Shown here in pieces: positions 16,567-24,802 of a stretch of DNA of 39,739 nt; positions within the stretch are counted from its first letter, which is position 1; each line of letters begins with the position of its first letter. The translations under genes were made by a program, and so were the position numbers. The DNA comes from Candidatus Egerieimonas intestinavium (GTDB lineage Bacteria; Bacillota; Clostridia; Lachnospirales; Lachnospiraceae). The notes under the pieces were generated by a model that worked only from the letters and a program-made list of their open reading frames with translations, had not been told where the DNA came from and did no database searches. The stretch is taken from positions 1 through 39,739 of the forward strand of contig DVHU01000094.1 of NCBI GenBank assembly GCA_018711815.1, written 5' to 3'.

Positions 16567-18849
16567 CTAGTAAACTACCAGCTCTGATATGCAGGTGTCC
16601 TCATACTTGCTTCCGGCCTGGGCGGATACGATGGTGATCTTGATCCACTCCGTCTCAATTTCCTGACCGAAGGAAATAAAATTCATCCAATCTTTTCCGC
16701 CGGACCAGTCAACTCCTATGTTCACCCATTCGTCATAGTGTCCTATCACTCCAGGATTTTCATATCCGTCGTTAACTGCCGTTGTCAAATCCGCCTCCAG
16801 CTGCTCTCCATTTGAAAACGCAAAACGCAATCTAGTGGGGCGGCCGTTTTTGGCAAGCAAATCCCTGCTCTTAGTAAATCCTGATGCAATCCTAACCCCA
16901 TGCACCTTTTGGCTGCTTCCCGCCGAAAGGGTAATGCTTTCTCCCTCACCAACTCCAGAAACACCTTCAACCCATGCGGTGGAAAAATTTTTGTCTCTGA
17001 CCATGGCTGCACTGTGATCCTGTCCTTCTTCCTGAAGTTCAGAGGATGCCTGCACACCGCTAAAGGCCGCGTCCACCTCTGGAAACTTTTGAATAGAGAC
17101 GATATGGTGTCCGAAAACACTCTCTTTGTCAATTTCAAATTCAACCTGATAAGCGCCTAAACTGCTGTTTCCTCCGTTGGACAGCATGATCACCTCTATG
17201 GAAGCAATCACCCGATTGCCCTTATGTATTCCGTGTAAATAGCGGGCGGGATATATGGGTGCCCCATCTCCCGTTGTAACTAAATATTCCCCATCGGCAT
17301 AAGTTACATTAGAGCTGCGCGGGCTATCGCCGGTTCTTGCATCCGTCAGTATGCCCTCCGGTTCTTTCCCCACAAAAGACAAAAAGTAATGATTCACCGC
17401 TTCTTCTGAATAGATAAGCCCATACTCTTCCGGCTTTCTTAATACAGGAAGCGCTCCTTGCTGTCCGTTACTTCTATAATAGTCTCCTATATGCGCATAA
17501 GTATAACAGCTCAGCAAATGTTGCATATCTTCCCTGTCTAAATCAGCCATCGGATATGCCTGTGTATCTGATAACCGCTGTGTATTATCCAAATAATCAA
17601 TCAAAGCCCCTATTTCGCCATTGAGCAGATCCCACTGTTCTTCAGGAATCGTATACTCTTCTGTTTCCGGAAGCTTTTCCCCAGTTTCCGTATAATCCGT
17701 TATTGTCCCTTCATAACTGGCTTCCCCGCTGAAATTCAAATTTTCTGTTTTGTTTTCCAGCCAGCATACCGGCTCCAGATCCTCGACGGCCTCTCCGCCG
17801 AATATATCCTCGGAAAGCTCCTCACGCTCAAGTTTGTCCCGAAATGCCTCCTGTACATCCTCCGGCGTATTCCCATTATCCTCCACACCGGAATAGTAGA
17901 TAATATCCGCTCCATTAAGGCTTAGCTGCTCTTGGTTTCCGCCGACTCCGTAGACTAAGCTGTTCCACTTCTCACTCAGCTGATTCTGGTCGAAGGAGAG
18001 GATGGCCGCCTCCCTCACCTGGCTTTCCCAGAGGAAGGTGTCCATGACAAATATCCACTGGGCCTTTCCGTCCTCCTCCCGGTAAAACACTCCCAGACTC
18101 TGGCTGCGGATGTAAGAGCCGCCAAACCCTGACTGCAGCTCTAGCTGGCTCTCTCCCAGCAGGGAGAAATCGTTTTCCCCTTCATACAGAGCGAAGTGCA
18201 GCTCATTCGCAGGAGCTTCCCCATTGTCCCCCGGCTTTATGTAGAAACAGGCCAGATACAGCTTATCTTCTAGCTTGACCTGCTGGGCGCTGATCAGCCC
18301 TTCCTGCTGGTGGAGCGTATTTCCATCGGCTACCGTATAGTTAAGGGCATCTGCCCCCAACAGGGGGAGCTGGCCCAGCAGAGTGGAGGAAAAGGCCTGC
18401 TCCCAGTCCATCTCCCTTTTCTCCTCTTCCCTGCTATCCTGATCCTCTTTCGTGCCGTCGTCTTCGTTCTCTTCCAGCAGTTCCGGCGCTTTCTGGAAAA
18501 TAGTGTCCTTGATTTTGTCAAACCGCTGATCCGCGGCAGACTTTTCTTCTCCCTTTTCCACCGTCTCCAGAGCCGCCTCATAATCTCCGGTCTCTATGTA
18601 GAGCACTGCCAGCTTCACATAGCCCACTGCTTTCTTTTCGCTGATCTCAATGGCATTCTCGTAGGATATTTTCGCATTTTCATAATCCAATTCCTCCAGG
18701 TACTTATCTCCCAGAGAAATCTGTTTCTCATAACGCTTCTCCCGGCTGATATTGAGCCCCAGCCAAACAGCTCCCGCCGCCAGCAGAAGGCAGAGTACCG
18801 CCAGGACTGCGCTCATGGCCGCCCTTACTTTTTTCTTATTACTCTTCAT
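16567..18849 (-). CDS. Membrane-anchored TPR protein with a C-terminal discoidin-like (NADase-type glycan-binding) domain
   Basis: 760 residues from the ATG at 18849; a GTG at 18855 is an alternative. Either start overlaps the end of the lectin-like gene, so coupling is likely. After MKSNKKK comes a membrane segment (about 12-32), then a TPR block with QISLGDKYLEELDYENAK. The long middle (about 160-590) is unrecognised. Residues about 600-760 resemble discoidin/NADase-type glycan-binding domains (AAMVRDKNFSTAWVEGV, then SQKVHGVRIASGFTKS, GRPTRLRF and ETEWIKITIV). It should face the cell exterior. The part between about 16600 and 17900 reads more AT-rich than its neighbours, suggesting that the C-terminal half has a different origin. 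Probably a cell-wall or glycan-sensing member of the kinase cluster. Confidence 0.82.
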   Translation of the reverse strand: MKSNKKKVRAAMSAVLAVLCLLLAAGAVWLGLNISREKRYEKQISLGDKYLEELDYENAKISYENAIEISEKKAVGYVKLAVLYIETGDYEAALETVEKGEEKSAADQRFDKIKDTIFQKAPELLEENEDDGTKEDQDSREEEKREMDWEQAFSSTLLGQLPLLGADALNYTVADGNTLHQQEGLISAQQVKLEDKLYLACFYIKPGDNGEAPANELHFALYEGENDFSLLGESQLELQSGFGGSYIRSQSLGVFYREEDGKAQWIFVMDTFLWESQVREAAILSFDQNQLSEKWNSLVYGVGGNQEQLSLNGADIIYYSGVEDNGNTPEDVQEAFRDKLEREELSEDIFGGEAVEDLEPVCWLENKTENLNFSGEASYEGTITDYTETGEKLPETEEYTIPEEQWDLLNGEIGALIDYLDNTQRLSDTQAYPMADLDREDMQHLLSCYTYAHIGDYYRSNGQQGALPVLRKPEEYGLIYSEEAVNHYFLSFVGKEPEGILTDARTGDSPRSSNVTYADGEYLVTTGDGAPIYPARYLHGIHKGNRVIASIEVIMLSNGGNSSLGAYQVEFEIDKESVFGHHIVSIQKFPEVDAAFSGVQASSELQEEGQDHSAAMVRDKNFSTAWVEGVSGVGEGESITLSAGSSQKVHGVRIASGFTKSRDLLAKNGRPTRLRFAFSNGEQLEADLTTAVNDGYENPGVIGHYDEWVNIGVDWSGGKDWMNFISFGQEIETEWIKITIVSAQAGSKYEDTCISELVVY

Positions 18850-20026
18850 ATTCACAAATGTATCCGATCTTTCCGGAGTAGCTCTTTACCGCTTCCAATA
18901 TGGCGTTGGGAATATCATTTAACACCCAGCGGCCCTCGTTCTTATAATAGTACATATTTACGCAGTACTCCGGGATGCTCTGATCCTGATAGGAGGGCTC
19001 CCCCTGCATCCAGTGGCTCTTCATCACGGAACTATCCTCGTTTAAGGATTCCCCGGTCAGCTGATTCTGGGCGTCCACCCAGTAGTAGGTGCTGCCGTTT
19101 AAGTCTCTCCTGGCGCCGATGAAAAACTGCTTGTCAGAAAGTCCGTTCAGCTCGATGGTCTTGATCAGGGCCTCCCACTCCTCCTCGGTCTCCAGCACTG
19201 CCAGGTAGCCGCCCTTGTCGGCGCATTTCTGGCGGGCCTCCTCCCAGGTACAGTCCTCAATCACCAGCTCATAGCGGTGCTCCTTGGGGGCCTCCGTGGG
19301 GGTGGCCGTGGGCGCCAGCGTCACTGTGGGCGTGGCCGTCACCGTAACCTTGGGCTCTTCCTCCTCCGGCTCCTCTGCGTCCCCGGAGGTCTCCCCAGCC
19401 TCTGCGCTCTCTTCGATGATCTCAGAGAAATCCGGAACCTCATAGGTGTCCGCCTCCTTGGAAAGCCTCATGTACCAGATTGCCAGACCAACGACTGCCG
19501 CGGCCAGCACCGCTGTCAGTATCCCCAGCACCACCACCGGAACCATGGAGGCCTCCTTCTCCTTGTTTTCCTTATTCCTTTTCTTCTCCCGAACGGGCTC
19601 CTGAGGAGCGCCTTCCTCTACAAAAGGCTTAAAGTCGCTCTGGATCTGGGTACGGCCCGGGTCGCTGCCCGCGCCCCTTCCTGCATTCTGAGCAGTCAGG
19701 ACAGTCCTGTCCTCCCCTTCAGCCTCCGTCCGGCCGTACGCCCAGGGATCCCCGGGCTGCCCACTCGCCGGCGCTGTTTCCCGCTGTCCCAGCGGAGCTG
19801 CCTCACCCTGACCCGTCGGCGGCACTGCTCCCTGGAAAGCCTCCGGCTGAGCACCAGCCTGTCCCAGGGGATACCCGCACTCCGGGCAGTAACGAACCCC
19901 TTCCTCCTGAATCACCGCCCGACAGCGGGGGCACTCCTTTTTTACCGCCTGCTGCAGAGGAGTCCCGCACTCCTCACAGAACCGGGCTTGTTCTTCATTG
20001 TTGTGACCACAATTTGGACAATACAT
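18839..20026 (-). CDS. Zinc-ribbon / transmembrane / C-type-lectin-like receptor protein
   Basis: 395 residues. Two N-terminal zinc ribbons: C3-x2-C6...C17-x2-C20 and C32-x2-C35...C47-x2-C50. A disordered segment (55-150) contains EDRTVL around T108, a possible FHA docking threonine. One membrane segment (about 161-186) follows, then a Pro/Thr linker (VTVTATPTVTLAPTATPTEA) and a C-type-lectin-like domain (about 250-395) with WEEARQKCADKGGYLAVLET, FFIGARRD, YYWVD, and a C-terminal WVLND...GYICEYEE. Zinc ribbons are predicted inside, lectin-like domain outside. The domain is also used as a formylglycine-type or ligand-binding fold, so sugar binding is not proven. It lies 27 nt after the receiver-like gene. 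Confidence 0.85.
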   Translation of the reverse strand: MYCPNCGHNNEEQARFCEECGTPLQQAVKKECPRCRAVIQEEGVRYCPECGYPLGQAGAQPEAFQGAVPPTGQGEAAPLGQRETAPASGQPGDPWAYGRTEAEGEDRTVLTAQNAGRGAGSDPGRTQIQSDFKPFVEEGAPQEPVREKKRNKENKEKEASMVPVVVLGILTAVLAAAVVGLAIWYMRLSKEADTYEVPDFSEIIEESAEAGETSGDAEEPEEEEPKVTVTATPTVTLAPTATPTEAPKEHRYELVIEDCTWEEARQKCADKGGYLAVLETEEEWEALIKTIELNGLSDKQFFIGARRDLNGSTYYWVDAQNQLTGESLNEDSSVMKSHWMQGEPSYQDQSIPEYCVNMYYYKNEGRWVLNDIPNAILEAVKSYSGKIGYICEYEE

Positions 20027-20053
20027 CCCTTCACCCTCTCTTTCCAGGAGCTT

Positions 20054-20377
20054 TTACTGACGCAGCAGCTCCACAATCTCTGCGGGACTGCTCCCGCCGT
20101 CTATCCATAAAACTCCAGGTTCCGCTTCTTCAGGGTACTCCCCTGCAGACAGAACCACTGTTTTTGCTATCTGGTGGCGTTTCAGATACTTCCCGTAAAA
20201 TTCTTCCTCCACCAGCAGCGCATCCAGCTGTCTCTCCTGCTGAAAATACTCCTCCAGGTAATCCAGATCCCAAATAATCTGAACCTTCCACTCCGGGGCA
20301 AGCCTGTAGGCTACCTCCTTCTCCAGCTGGCTCCCGGCGTGTTCCGGGGCCTCCGCAAATACAAGTGTCTTTTCCAT
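20054..20377 (-). CDS. Small receiver-like protein of the FHA cluster
   Basis: 107 residues, no membrane segment. The pattern TLVFAEAP near the start, QIIWDLDYLEEY, LDALLVEEEFYGKYL, TVVLSAGE and VLWIDGGSSPAEIVELLR suggests the alternating beta/alpha fold of response-regulator receiver domains or of the atypical receivers fused to CpaE-type proteins. The classical phospho-acceptor set (DD...D...T...K) is not clear, so it may be a non-phosphorylated pseudo-receiver. Ribosome site AGGAGGAGCAGG; 10 nt after the FHA gene and 27 nt before the lectin-like gene. Fold call tentative; function unknown. Confidence 0.7.
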   Translation of the reverse strand: MEKTLVFAEAPEHAGSQLEKEVAYRLAPEWKVQIIWDLDYLEEYFQQERQLDALLVEEEFYGKYLKRHQIAKTVVLSAGEYPEEAEPGVLWIDGGSSPAEIVELLRQ

Positions 20378-20387
20378 CCTGCTCCTC

Positions 20388-21161
20388 CTATTCAGCGGCC
20401 AGGGGCTCCACCCGGAAGGAATACTCCGCCAGCGTCACCACATCTCCGGGGCTAACCTGTACCGGTACTTCCGCCTGCAGCCGCATCCCGTTGATATAGG
20501 TGCCGTTGGTGCTGGATAGATCCCGCACGTAAGCATTTCCCCCTATCACTCCCGCTGCCAGATGCCGGCGGCTCACGGTGAGCACCTCCGGCACCGTGCC
20601 GTCCGTGCCCTCCACACCTTTTCCGATGACAAATTGTTCCTGACAGATGCGAAAGGCCACCGGCACCGGCGTATCCAGGCTTCTGAACACAAAGCCATCA
20701 GCCAGCGCCCCGGCCTGGAGCTTTTGCCTCTCCTGGTTCAGCCGCTCCAGAGGCTCCCGGTAGGAGGCCTCCAGGTCCTCCACACGGCACTGCACCGGAA
20801 AACACATCACATGCAGGCTGCCGTCTGGCGCCACCTGGAGATTTTGCTCCTCCGCCATCAGATTTTCATAGGGAATCCCTTGGCTGCGGGCCTCCAAAAA
20901 AATCTGTTCCAGTTGATTCAGTATCCCTTCCTGTCCCTGGGGAGTCATACTTCCCCACACCTCCGGCAGTCTGGCAAATTCGCCGGACATCAGATAAACC
21001 AGATGTACATCCCGGTTCACCCAAAAGCGAATACACGGGATTTTCCCCGGGCCTTCCACCCGTTTCCAGCTCTGGTATATCTCCTCCGCGTAGGCCTCCC
21101 CGTCTTTTAAGACCACCGTAATCCGGGCGCCTCCCTCCGTCTGCTCCATATATTTTTCCAT
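20388..21161 (-). CDS. FHA-domain protein (phosphothreonine reader)
   Basis: 257 residues from the ATG at 21161; a GTG at 21170 is possible but its ribosome site is too close. The C-terminal third (about 165-255) is an FHA domain: FVIGKGVEG, the SRRH motif in TVSRRHLAAG, and RDLSSTNGTYINGMRL. FHA domains bind phosphothreonine peptides. The N-terminal 150 residues form a domain I know only as a conserved N-terminal partner of FHA domains in Lachnospiraceae (DUF6382-like, from memory). No membrane segment. It sits 5-14 nt after the YARHG gene and 10 nt before the receiver-like gene. It probably reads the kinase in the same cluster. Confidence 0.9.
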   Translation of the reverse strand: MEKYMEQTEGGARITVVLKDGEAYAEEIYQSWKRVEGPGKIPCIRFWVNRDVHLVYLMSGEFARLPEVWGSMTPQGQEGILNQLEQIFLEARSQGIPYENLMAEEQNLQVAPDGSLHVMCFPVQCRVEDLEASYREPLERLNQERQKLQAGALADGFVFRSLDTPVPVAFRICQEQFVIGKGVEGTDGTVPEVLTVSRRHLAAGVIGGNAYVRDLSSTNGTYINGMRLQAEVPVQVSPGDVVTLAEYSFRVEPLAAE

Positions 21162-21175
21162 ACGCTTCACCGTCC

Positions 21176-22282
21176 CTAACTGGTATAACCCTTATCCTTC
21201 TCCACCTTGGTGATCTGTTTAATGTTCTCTTTCTCGTAGCTGTTAAACAATCGGTTTTGAAGCTCTGTGGTAAACTCGTCCGCCTCGTAGATGGGGGTAT
21301 ACCAGGATTTGCTGTTAAAGTAAGCCTGCAGATCCTCAGATTTAAACTTTCTGCCGTGACGGGCAAAAATCTCATTTCTGGCGTACACCAGCTCCTGCTG
21401 TCCCTTGGCCGCCACTTCCTCATAGCTGAGATAGCGGCTGTTGCTGTCCGGGAAAATATAGTCGCCGGACGATGCGGGGGTGGGGGTGGGCGCCGCCGTC
21501 ACTACGGTCACCGGAGCCAGCGTGGGCGTTGGCTCCTCCGTGGGGGTGGCCGTGGGGGTAGGGGAAGCCGTTACCGTAACCTTCTCCTCGTCCGCCGGCT
21601 TCTGGTCCTCACCATCCGCCGGCTCCTGGCCGTCTCCGTCCTCCGGCTCATCCGTGGGGGCTGCCGCCACCTGGGGCGCTGTGTAATCCTCCTCATCCTC
21701 AGGTCTGGTCAGCGTCCATATGCCAAAGATCACCGCTCCCAGGAGCGCCACGATGGCTACGCCCAGCAGAGCCAGAGTAATCGTTTGATTTCTCTTCTTC
21801 TGGGCCTCCTTCTCTGCCCGGCGCTTCTCCTGGCGCCGGAACTGCTCCGGCTCCTGATAGCGGGCCGGATCCGGCCGGCCCCCTCCCTGGGGAGTATCCC
21901 AACTGTTTCCCGCCTGCTGTCCCTGGGGAGTATCCCAGCTGTTTCCCGCCTGCTGTCCTCCCTGGGAGCTCTCCCAGCCGCGTTCCTGCCAGGAATTTCC
22001 CTGGGAGTTCTCCCAGGTATTTCCCGGCTGGGCATTTCTCTGGGTATTGCCCCAGCTGTTTCCCGGCTGCTGGTTCCTCTGCGCGGCATCCCAGCCGTTC
22101 CCCGGCTGGGCGCCGCCCTCCTGGCGCTGGCCCTGAAAGACCCAGGTCTCCTCCATATCCGCCTGGCCCGAGCCGCCCTCGGGCCGGCCAGCCTGTTCCG
22201 GCTGCTGTTCCACCGGCGTGCCGCACTCAGGGCAGAAAAGATCGCCATCCTCTAGCTTTGAACCGCAATTATGACAAAACAT
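21176..22282 (-). CDS. Zinc-ribbon / transmembrane / YARHG-domain protein
   Basis: 368 residues. Zinc ribbon C3-x2-C6...C17-x2-C20 (MFCHNCGSKLEDGDLFCPEC). Residues 44-49 are EETWVF, close to the TxVF phosphothreonine motif of mycobacterial GarA. Residues 55-136 are low complexity with AGNSWDTPQG-type repeats. The membrane segment is about 168-191, followed by an acidic then Pro/Thr linker (TVTASPTPTATPTEEPTPT). The C-terminus (about 283-356) is a YARHG domain: LVYARNEIFARHGRKFKSED, then YFNSKSWY. YARHG domains are extracellular and associated with peptidoglycan-related or sensory proteins; exact ligand unknown. Ribosome site AAGGAGGAGA overlaps the end of the 46-residue gene. Confidence 0.88.
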   Translation of the reverse strand: MFCHNCGSKLEDGDLFCPECGTPVEQQPEQAGRPEGGSGQADMEETWVFQGQRQEGGAQPGNGWDAAQRNQQPGNSWGNTQRNAQPGNTWENSQGNSWQERGWESSQGGQQAGNSWDTPQGQQAGNSWDTPQGGGRPDPARYQEPEQFRRQEKRRAEKEAQKKRNQTITLALLGVAIVALLGAVIFGIWTLTRPEDEEDYTAPQVAAAPTDEPEDGDGQEPADGEDQKPADEEKVTVTASPTPTATPTEEPTPTLAPVTVVTAAPTPTPASSGDYIFPDSNSRYLSYEEVAAKGQQELVYARNEIFARHGRKFKSEDLQAYFNSKSWYTPIYEADEFTTELQNRLFNSYEKENIKQITKVEKDKGYTS

Positions 22283-22296
22283 CCGCTCTCTCCTCC

Positions 22297-22437
22297 TTAA
22301 AATCCATATCTGTCGTACAGCTTCTTCTTTATTCTGCTCTTCTTAATGCCAAAACCGATGAGTCCCGTCAGCAGCAGAACCAATCCCACCGCCGCCAGAG
22401 CCCCTCCAGCCAGCATACATAATTCTCCCTGGGTCAT
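22297..22437 (-). CDS. 46-residue single-pass membrane protein between kinase and YARHG gene
   Basis: A short open frame, easily missed, with all marks of a real gene. It starts at an ATG that overlaps the kinase stop (ATGA, 22434-22437) and ends one base before the ribosome site of the next gene, so it fills the otherwise empty 150-nt gap. The peptide is a short N-terminus (MTQGELCML), one membrane helix (about 9-31, AGGALAAVGLVLLLTGLIGF), and a basic tail (IKKSRIKKKLYDRYGF). The tail should face the cytoplasm. It may be an accessory subunit or modulator of the kinase. No family recognised. Confidence 0.7.
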   Translation of the reverse strand: MTQGELCMLAGGALAAVGLVLLLTGLIGFGIKKSRIKKKLYDRYGF

Positions 22438-24392
22438 TTCGCCTTCAACCATCCTTTCTGGTACAGCTGATTCATGATATCCTCCAGATCCTGCATAGTT
22501 TCATCGGAGGCTCCGCTGTTTAACGCCTTCTGGTAATATTGCTGGGCCAATGCATAATTTTCTTCCACCAGCCCGTAGTTTCTCTGATCCTCCGGCTTCT
22601 GCCTCTCCACTGAGCAGTACAGAAGCGCCAGTCTCATGTACACCCGGTAATCATCCGGGTAAAGCTCCTTCATGGTCAAAAGCTGCCGCTCCGACTCCTG
22701 ATAATTTCCGGCAATCTCATAGAGCACCGCCAGATTCATCCGATCCTGGAACACCGGCTGGCTGCCGTTCACCAGGGAGAGGTAGCAGTTAAGGGCCTCC
22801 TCCAGAAGAGAGAGCTTCTCCTCCTGATCCGTCTCCTGATTGTAGGCTCTCATGCAGGCGGCGCCCAAGGCTCTGGTAATGGCCTTCTCCTGGCCCTCAT
22901 CCACTCCCTCCCGGGCCTCCCGCAGGGTCTCAAGCTCCCCCCGGGCGTCCCCCATACTGCGGTATACCCGCGAGGCCAGCAGGTAAGCTCTGGTGCGCAG
23001 ATAAGCATTTTCCGTGGTATCCACAGCCTTCTGGAAATTCTCCAGGGCCGTGCCGTAATCTTGCTTTCCGGCGGAAATCTCCGCCTGAACCAGGTAAATG
23101 TGATCCTCCTCCAGCCCCAGCTCCACGGCCTCATCCAGGATCTCCTGGGCTTCCTCCGTATTCTCCTGCCGGGCCAGGGCAATGGCGTAATCCCGGAAAT
23201 ATTCAGGATTTTCCTGGTTATACTCTACAGCCTCCTCATAAAAATCCGAGGCGTTCTTGTAATCCTCCTGCTCAAAGTAACAGTTGGCCACCATGTACAA
23301 AATATCCGCTTTCTTCTCCTGCTGCCGCTTCATGGCCCAATCGTACTTTTCATTATTTAAAAGATTGATTCCCCGGGTGATCACCGTATCGTAATCATCC
23401 GTCTGGGCAATTCTCACCAGCTCGTCATACTGCTCCGTAAACTGCTCCGTAAGCCGGGTCTGAAAGCCCCAGAACCCCAGGGCCGCGCCGCCCGCCAGCA
23501 GAAGGCAGCCTGTCAGCACCAAAATGCGCTGTCCCAGAGCCGCTCTCCGGTACTCCTTGTCCCGGCGTTTTATGTTCAGGATATCCGACTCCATCTCCCG
23601 GGCGCTCTGATACCGCTTCTCCCGCATGGGTTCCATGGCCTTGGATACAATCCGCAAAAGCTCCTGCCCGTAGGGAAGCTTATAGCTTTCCAGGGGCCTC
23701 TGGGGCTGTCCCTGGGGCTGATAAGGCATGGGATGCACTCCGGTGAGCACATGGTAAAAGGTAATTCCCAGGCTGTAGATATCGCTTCTGGGATCCAGTC
23801 CCCTCACCCCCGCCGCCAGATTGGGATCCGGGGGGAAGGGCATCCCCGCCGCCATGGCGCTCAAAAACATCTGCTCCGGCGAAGCGTAGCGCTCGCTGAA
23901 GCCGGAAACTCCGCCTCCTCCTCCCAGAGATATGTTAAAATCAATCAGACACACCCGGCCGTCGGGCCGGATCATAATGTTGGAGGGCTTAATATCGCTG
24001 TGAATCACCGGAGGGTTCTGCCGATGCAGATAGTCCAGCACCTGGCACAGCTGCCGCAGCCAGATGAGAATCTGTCTCTGGGAAAATTTCTGTCCGCCCT
24101 CCACATAATAGGAAAGGGGATAGCCCTCCACGTAGTCCATCACCGTATAGACCTGTGTTCCCATCTGAACAAAGTCATAGACCTGGGGTAAATATTCGTG
24201 GTGCAGCCCTTTCAGCAGATCCGCCTCGGCCCGCTCATGAATTCTCCCCACGAAATCCTCCCGGATTTTCTTAATCACCACCTGCTTCTGCAGCCGCCGG
24301 TGGTAAGCCAGGTAGACAATTCCCGTTCCTCCCTGACCGATCTCCCGAATCACCTCAAAGGTTTCATTTAACACGTCGCCAACTGCTATCAT
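22434..24392 (-). CDS. Transmembrane Ser/Thr protein kinase with C-terminal TPRs; non-RD active site
   Basis: 652 residues. Kinase domain about 10-275: glycine loop IGQGGTGIVY (18-27), Lys in VVIKKI (K41), catalytic loop HSDIKPSN (131-138), metal loop DFN (151-153), YASPEQ. One membrane segment (about 289-309) and a long TPR-rich region (about 310-650) predicted outside. This differs from PrkC/PknB, whose outer part has PASTA domains; here TPRs take that place. The usual HRD and DFG are HSD and DFN, so it is a non-RD kinase with a changed DFG glycine; Lys, Asp and Asn needed for ATP/Mg are present, so it is probably active. It overlaps its zinc-ribbon neighbour (24389) and the small membrane gene (22437) by 4 nt each, implying tight co-expression. 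Likely substrates: the FHA/zinc-ribbon proteins next to it. Confidence 0.94.
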   Translation of the reverse strand: MIAVGDVLNETFEVIREIGQGGTGIVYLAYHRRLQKQVVIKKIREDFVGRIHERAEADLLKGLHHEYLPQVYDFVQMGTQVYTVMDYVEGYPLSYYVEGGQKFSQRQILIWLRQLCQVLDYLHRQNPPVIHSDIKPSNIMIRPDGRVCLIDFNISLGGGGGVSGFSERYASPEQMFLSAMAAGMPFPPDPNLAAGVRGLDPRSDIYSLGITFYHVLTGVHPMPYQPQGQPQRPLESYKLPYGQELLRIVSKAMEPMREKRYQSAREMESDILNIKRRDKEYRRAALGQRILVLTGCLLLAGGAALGFWGFQTRLTEQFTEQYDELVRIAQTDDYDTVITRGINLLNNEKYDWAMKRQQEKKADILYMVANCYFEQEDYKNASDFYEEAVEYNQENPEYFRDYAIALARQENTEEAQEILDEAVELGLEEDHIYLVQAEISAGKQDYGTALENFQKAVDTTENAYLRTRAYLLASRVYRSMGDARGELETLREAREGVDEGQEKAITRALGAACMRAYNQETDQEEKLSLLEEALNCYLSLVNGSQPVFQDRMNLAVLYEIAGNYQESERQLLTMKELYPDDYRVYMRLALLYCSVERQKPEDQRNYGLVEENYALAQQYYQKALNSGASDETMQDLEDIMNQLYQKGWLKAK

Positions 24393-24790
24393 ACGCTACG
24401 CTCCCTCACCACTCTCCCGCAGCCCACGCAGAACCGGGCTTCCGGCTTCAAGACCTCGCCGCAGAAGGCACAGCGCTTCACGGGCTCCTCCGCCGGAGCC
24501 TCCCAAAGCTCTTCCTGTTCCTCATCCCCGGCGGGCTCCTCCGTCTCTTCCTCCGCCCACAGATCCACCAGAGGGGCGCCGCAGTTGCCGCAGAACCGGG
24601 CTCCCTCCTCCAGCTCTGTAAAACCGCAGAGCGGACACACTCTTCCGCCCTCCTCCGGGGACACTTTTTCACTCTCCTCAGAGGTCTCCTCCAGCTGCCG
24701 CTGCAGAAGCTCCTTTTTTTGCTGCAGGACTTCTATCTGAAGCTCTATCTCTCTTAACTCCTCCCGGAGCGCCTGTATACGCTGTTCCAT
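24389..24790 (-). CDS. Double zinc-ribbon protein with N-terminal coiled coil
   Basis: 133 residues, soluble. Residues 1-40 are a coiled coil rich in Glu, Gln and Leu. Two zinc ribbons follow: C52-x2-C55...C67-x2-C70 and C107-x2-C110...C121-x2-C124, separated by a very acidic stretch (80-104). No catalytic motif. It is 12 nt after the FHA-ABC gene and overlaps the kinase start by 4 nt. It may tether or multimerise kinase and transporter; this is inference from layout only. Confidence 0.82.
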   Translation of the reverse strand: MEQRIQALREELREIELQIEVLQQKKELLQRQLEETSEESEKVSPEEGGRVCPLCGFTELEEGARFCGNCGAPLVDLWAEEETEEPAGDEEQEELWEAPAEEPVKRCAFCGEVLKPEARFCVGCGRVVRERSV

Positions 24791-24802
24791 AGCCCTCCTC
24801 CT

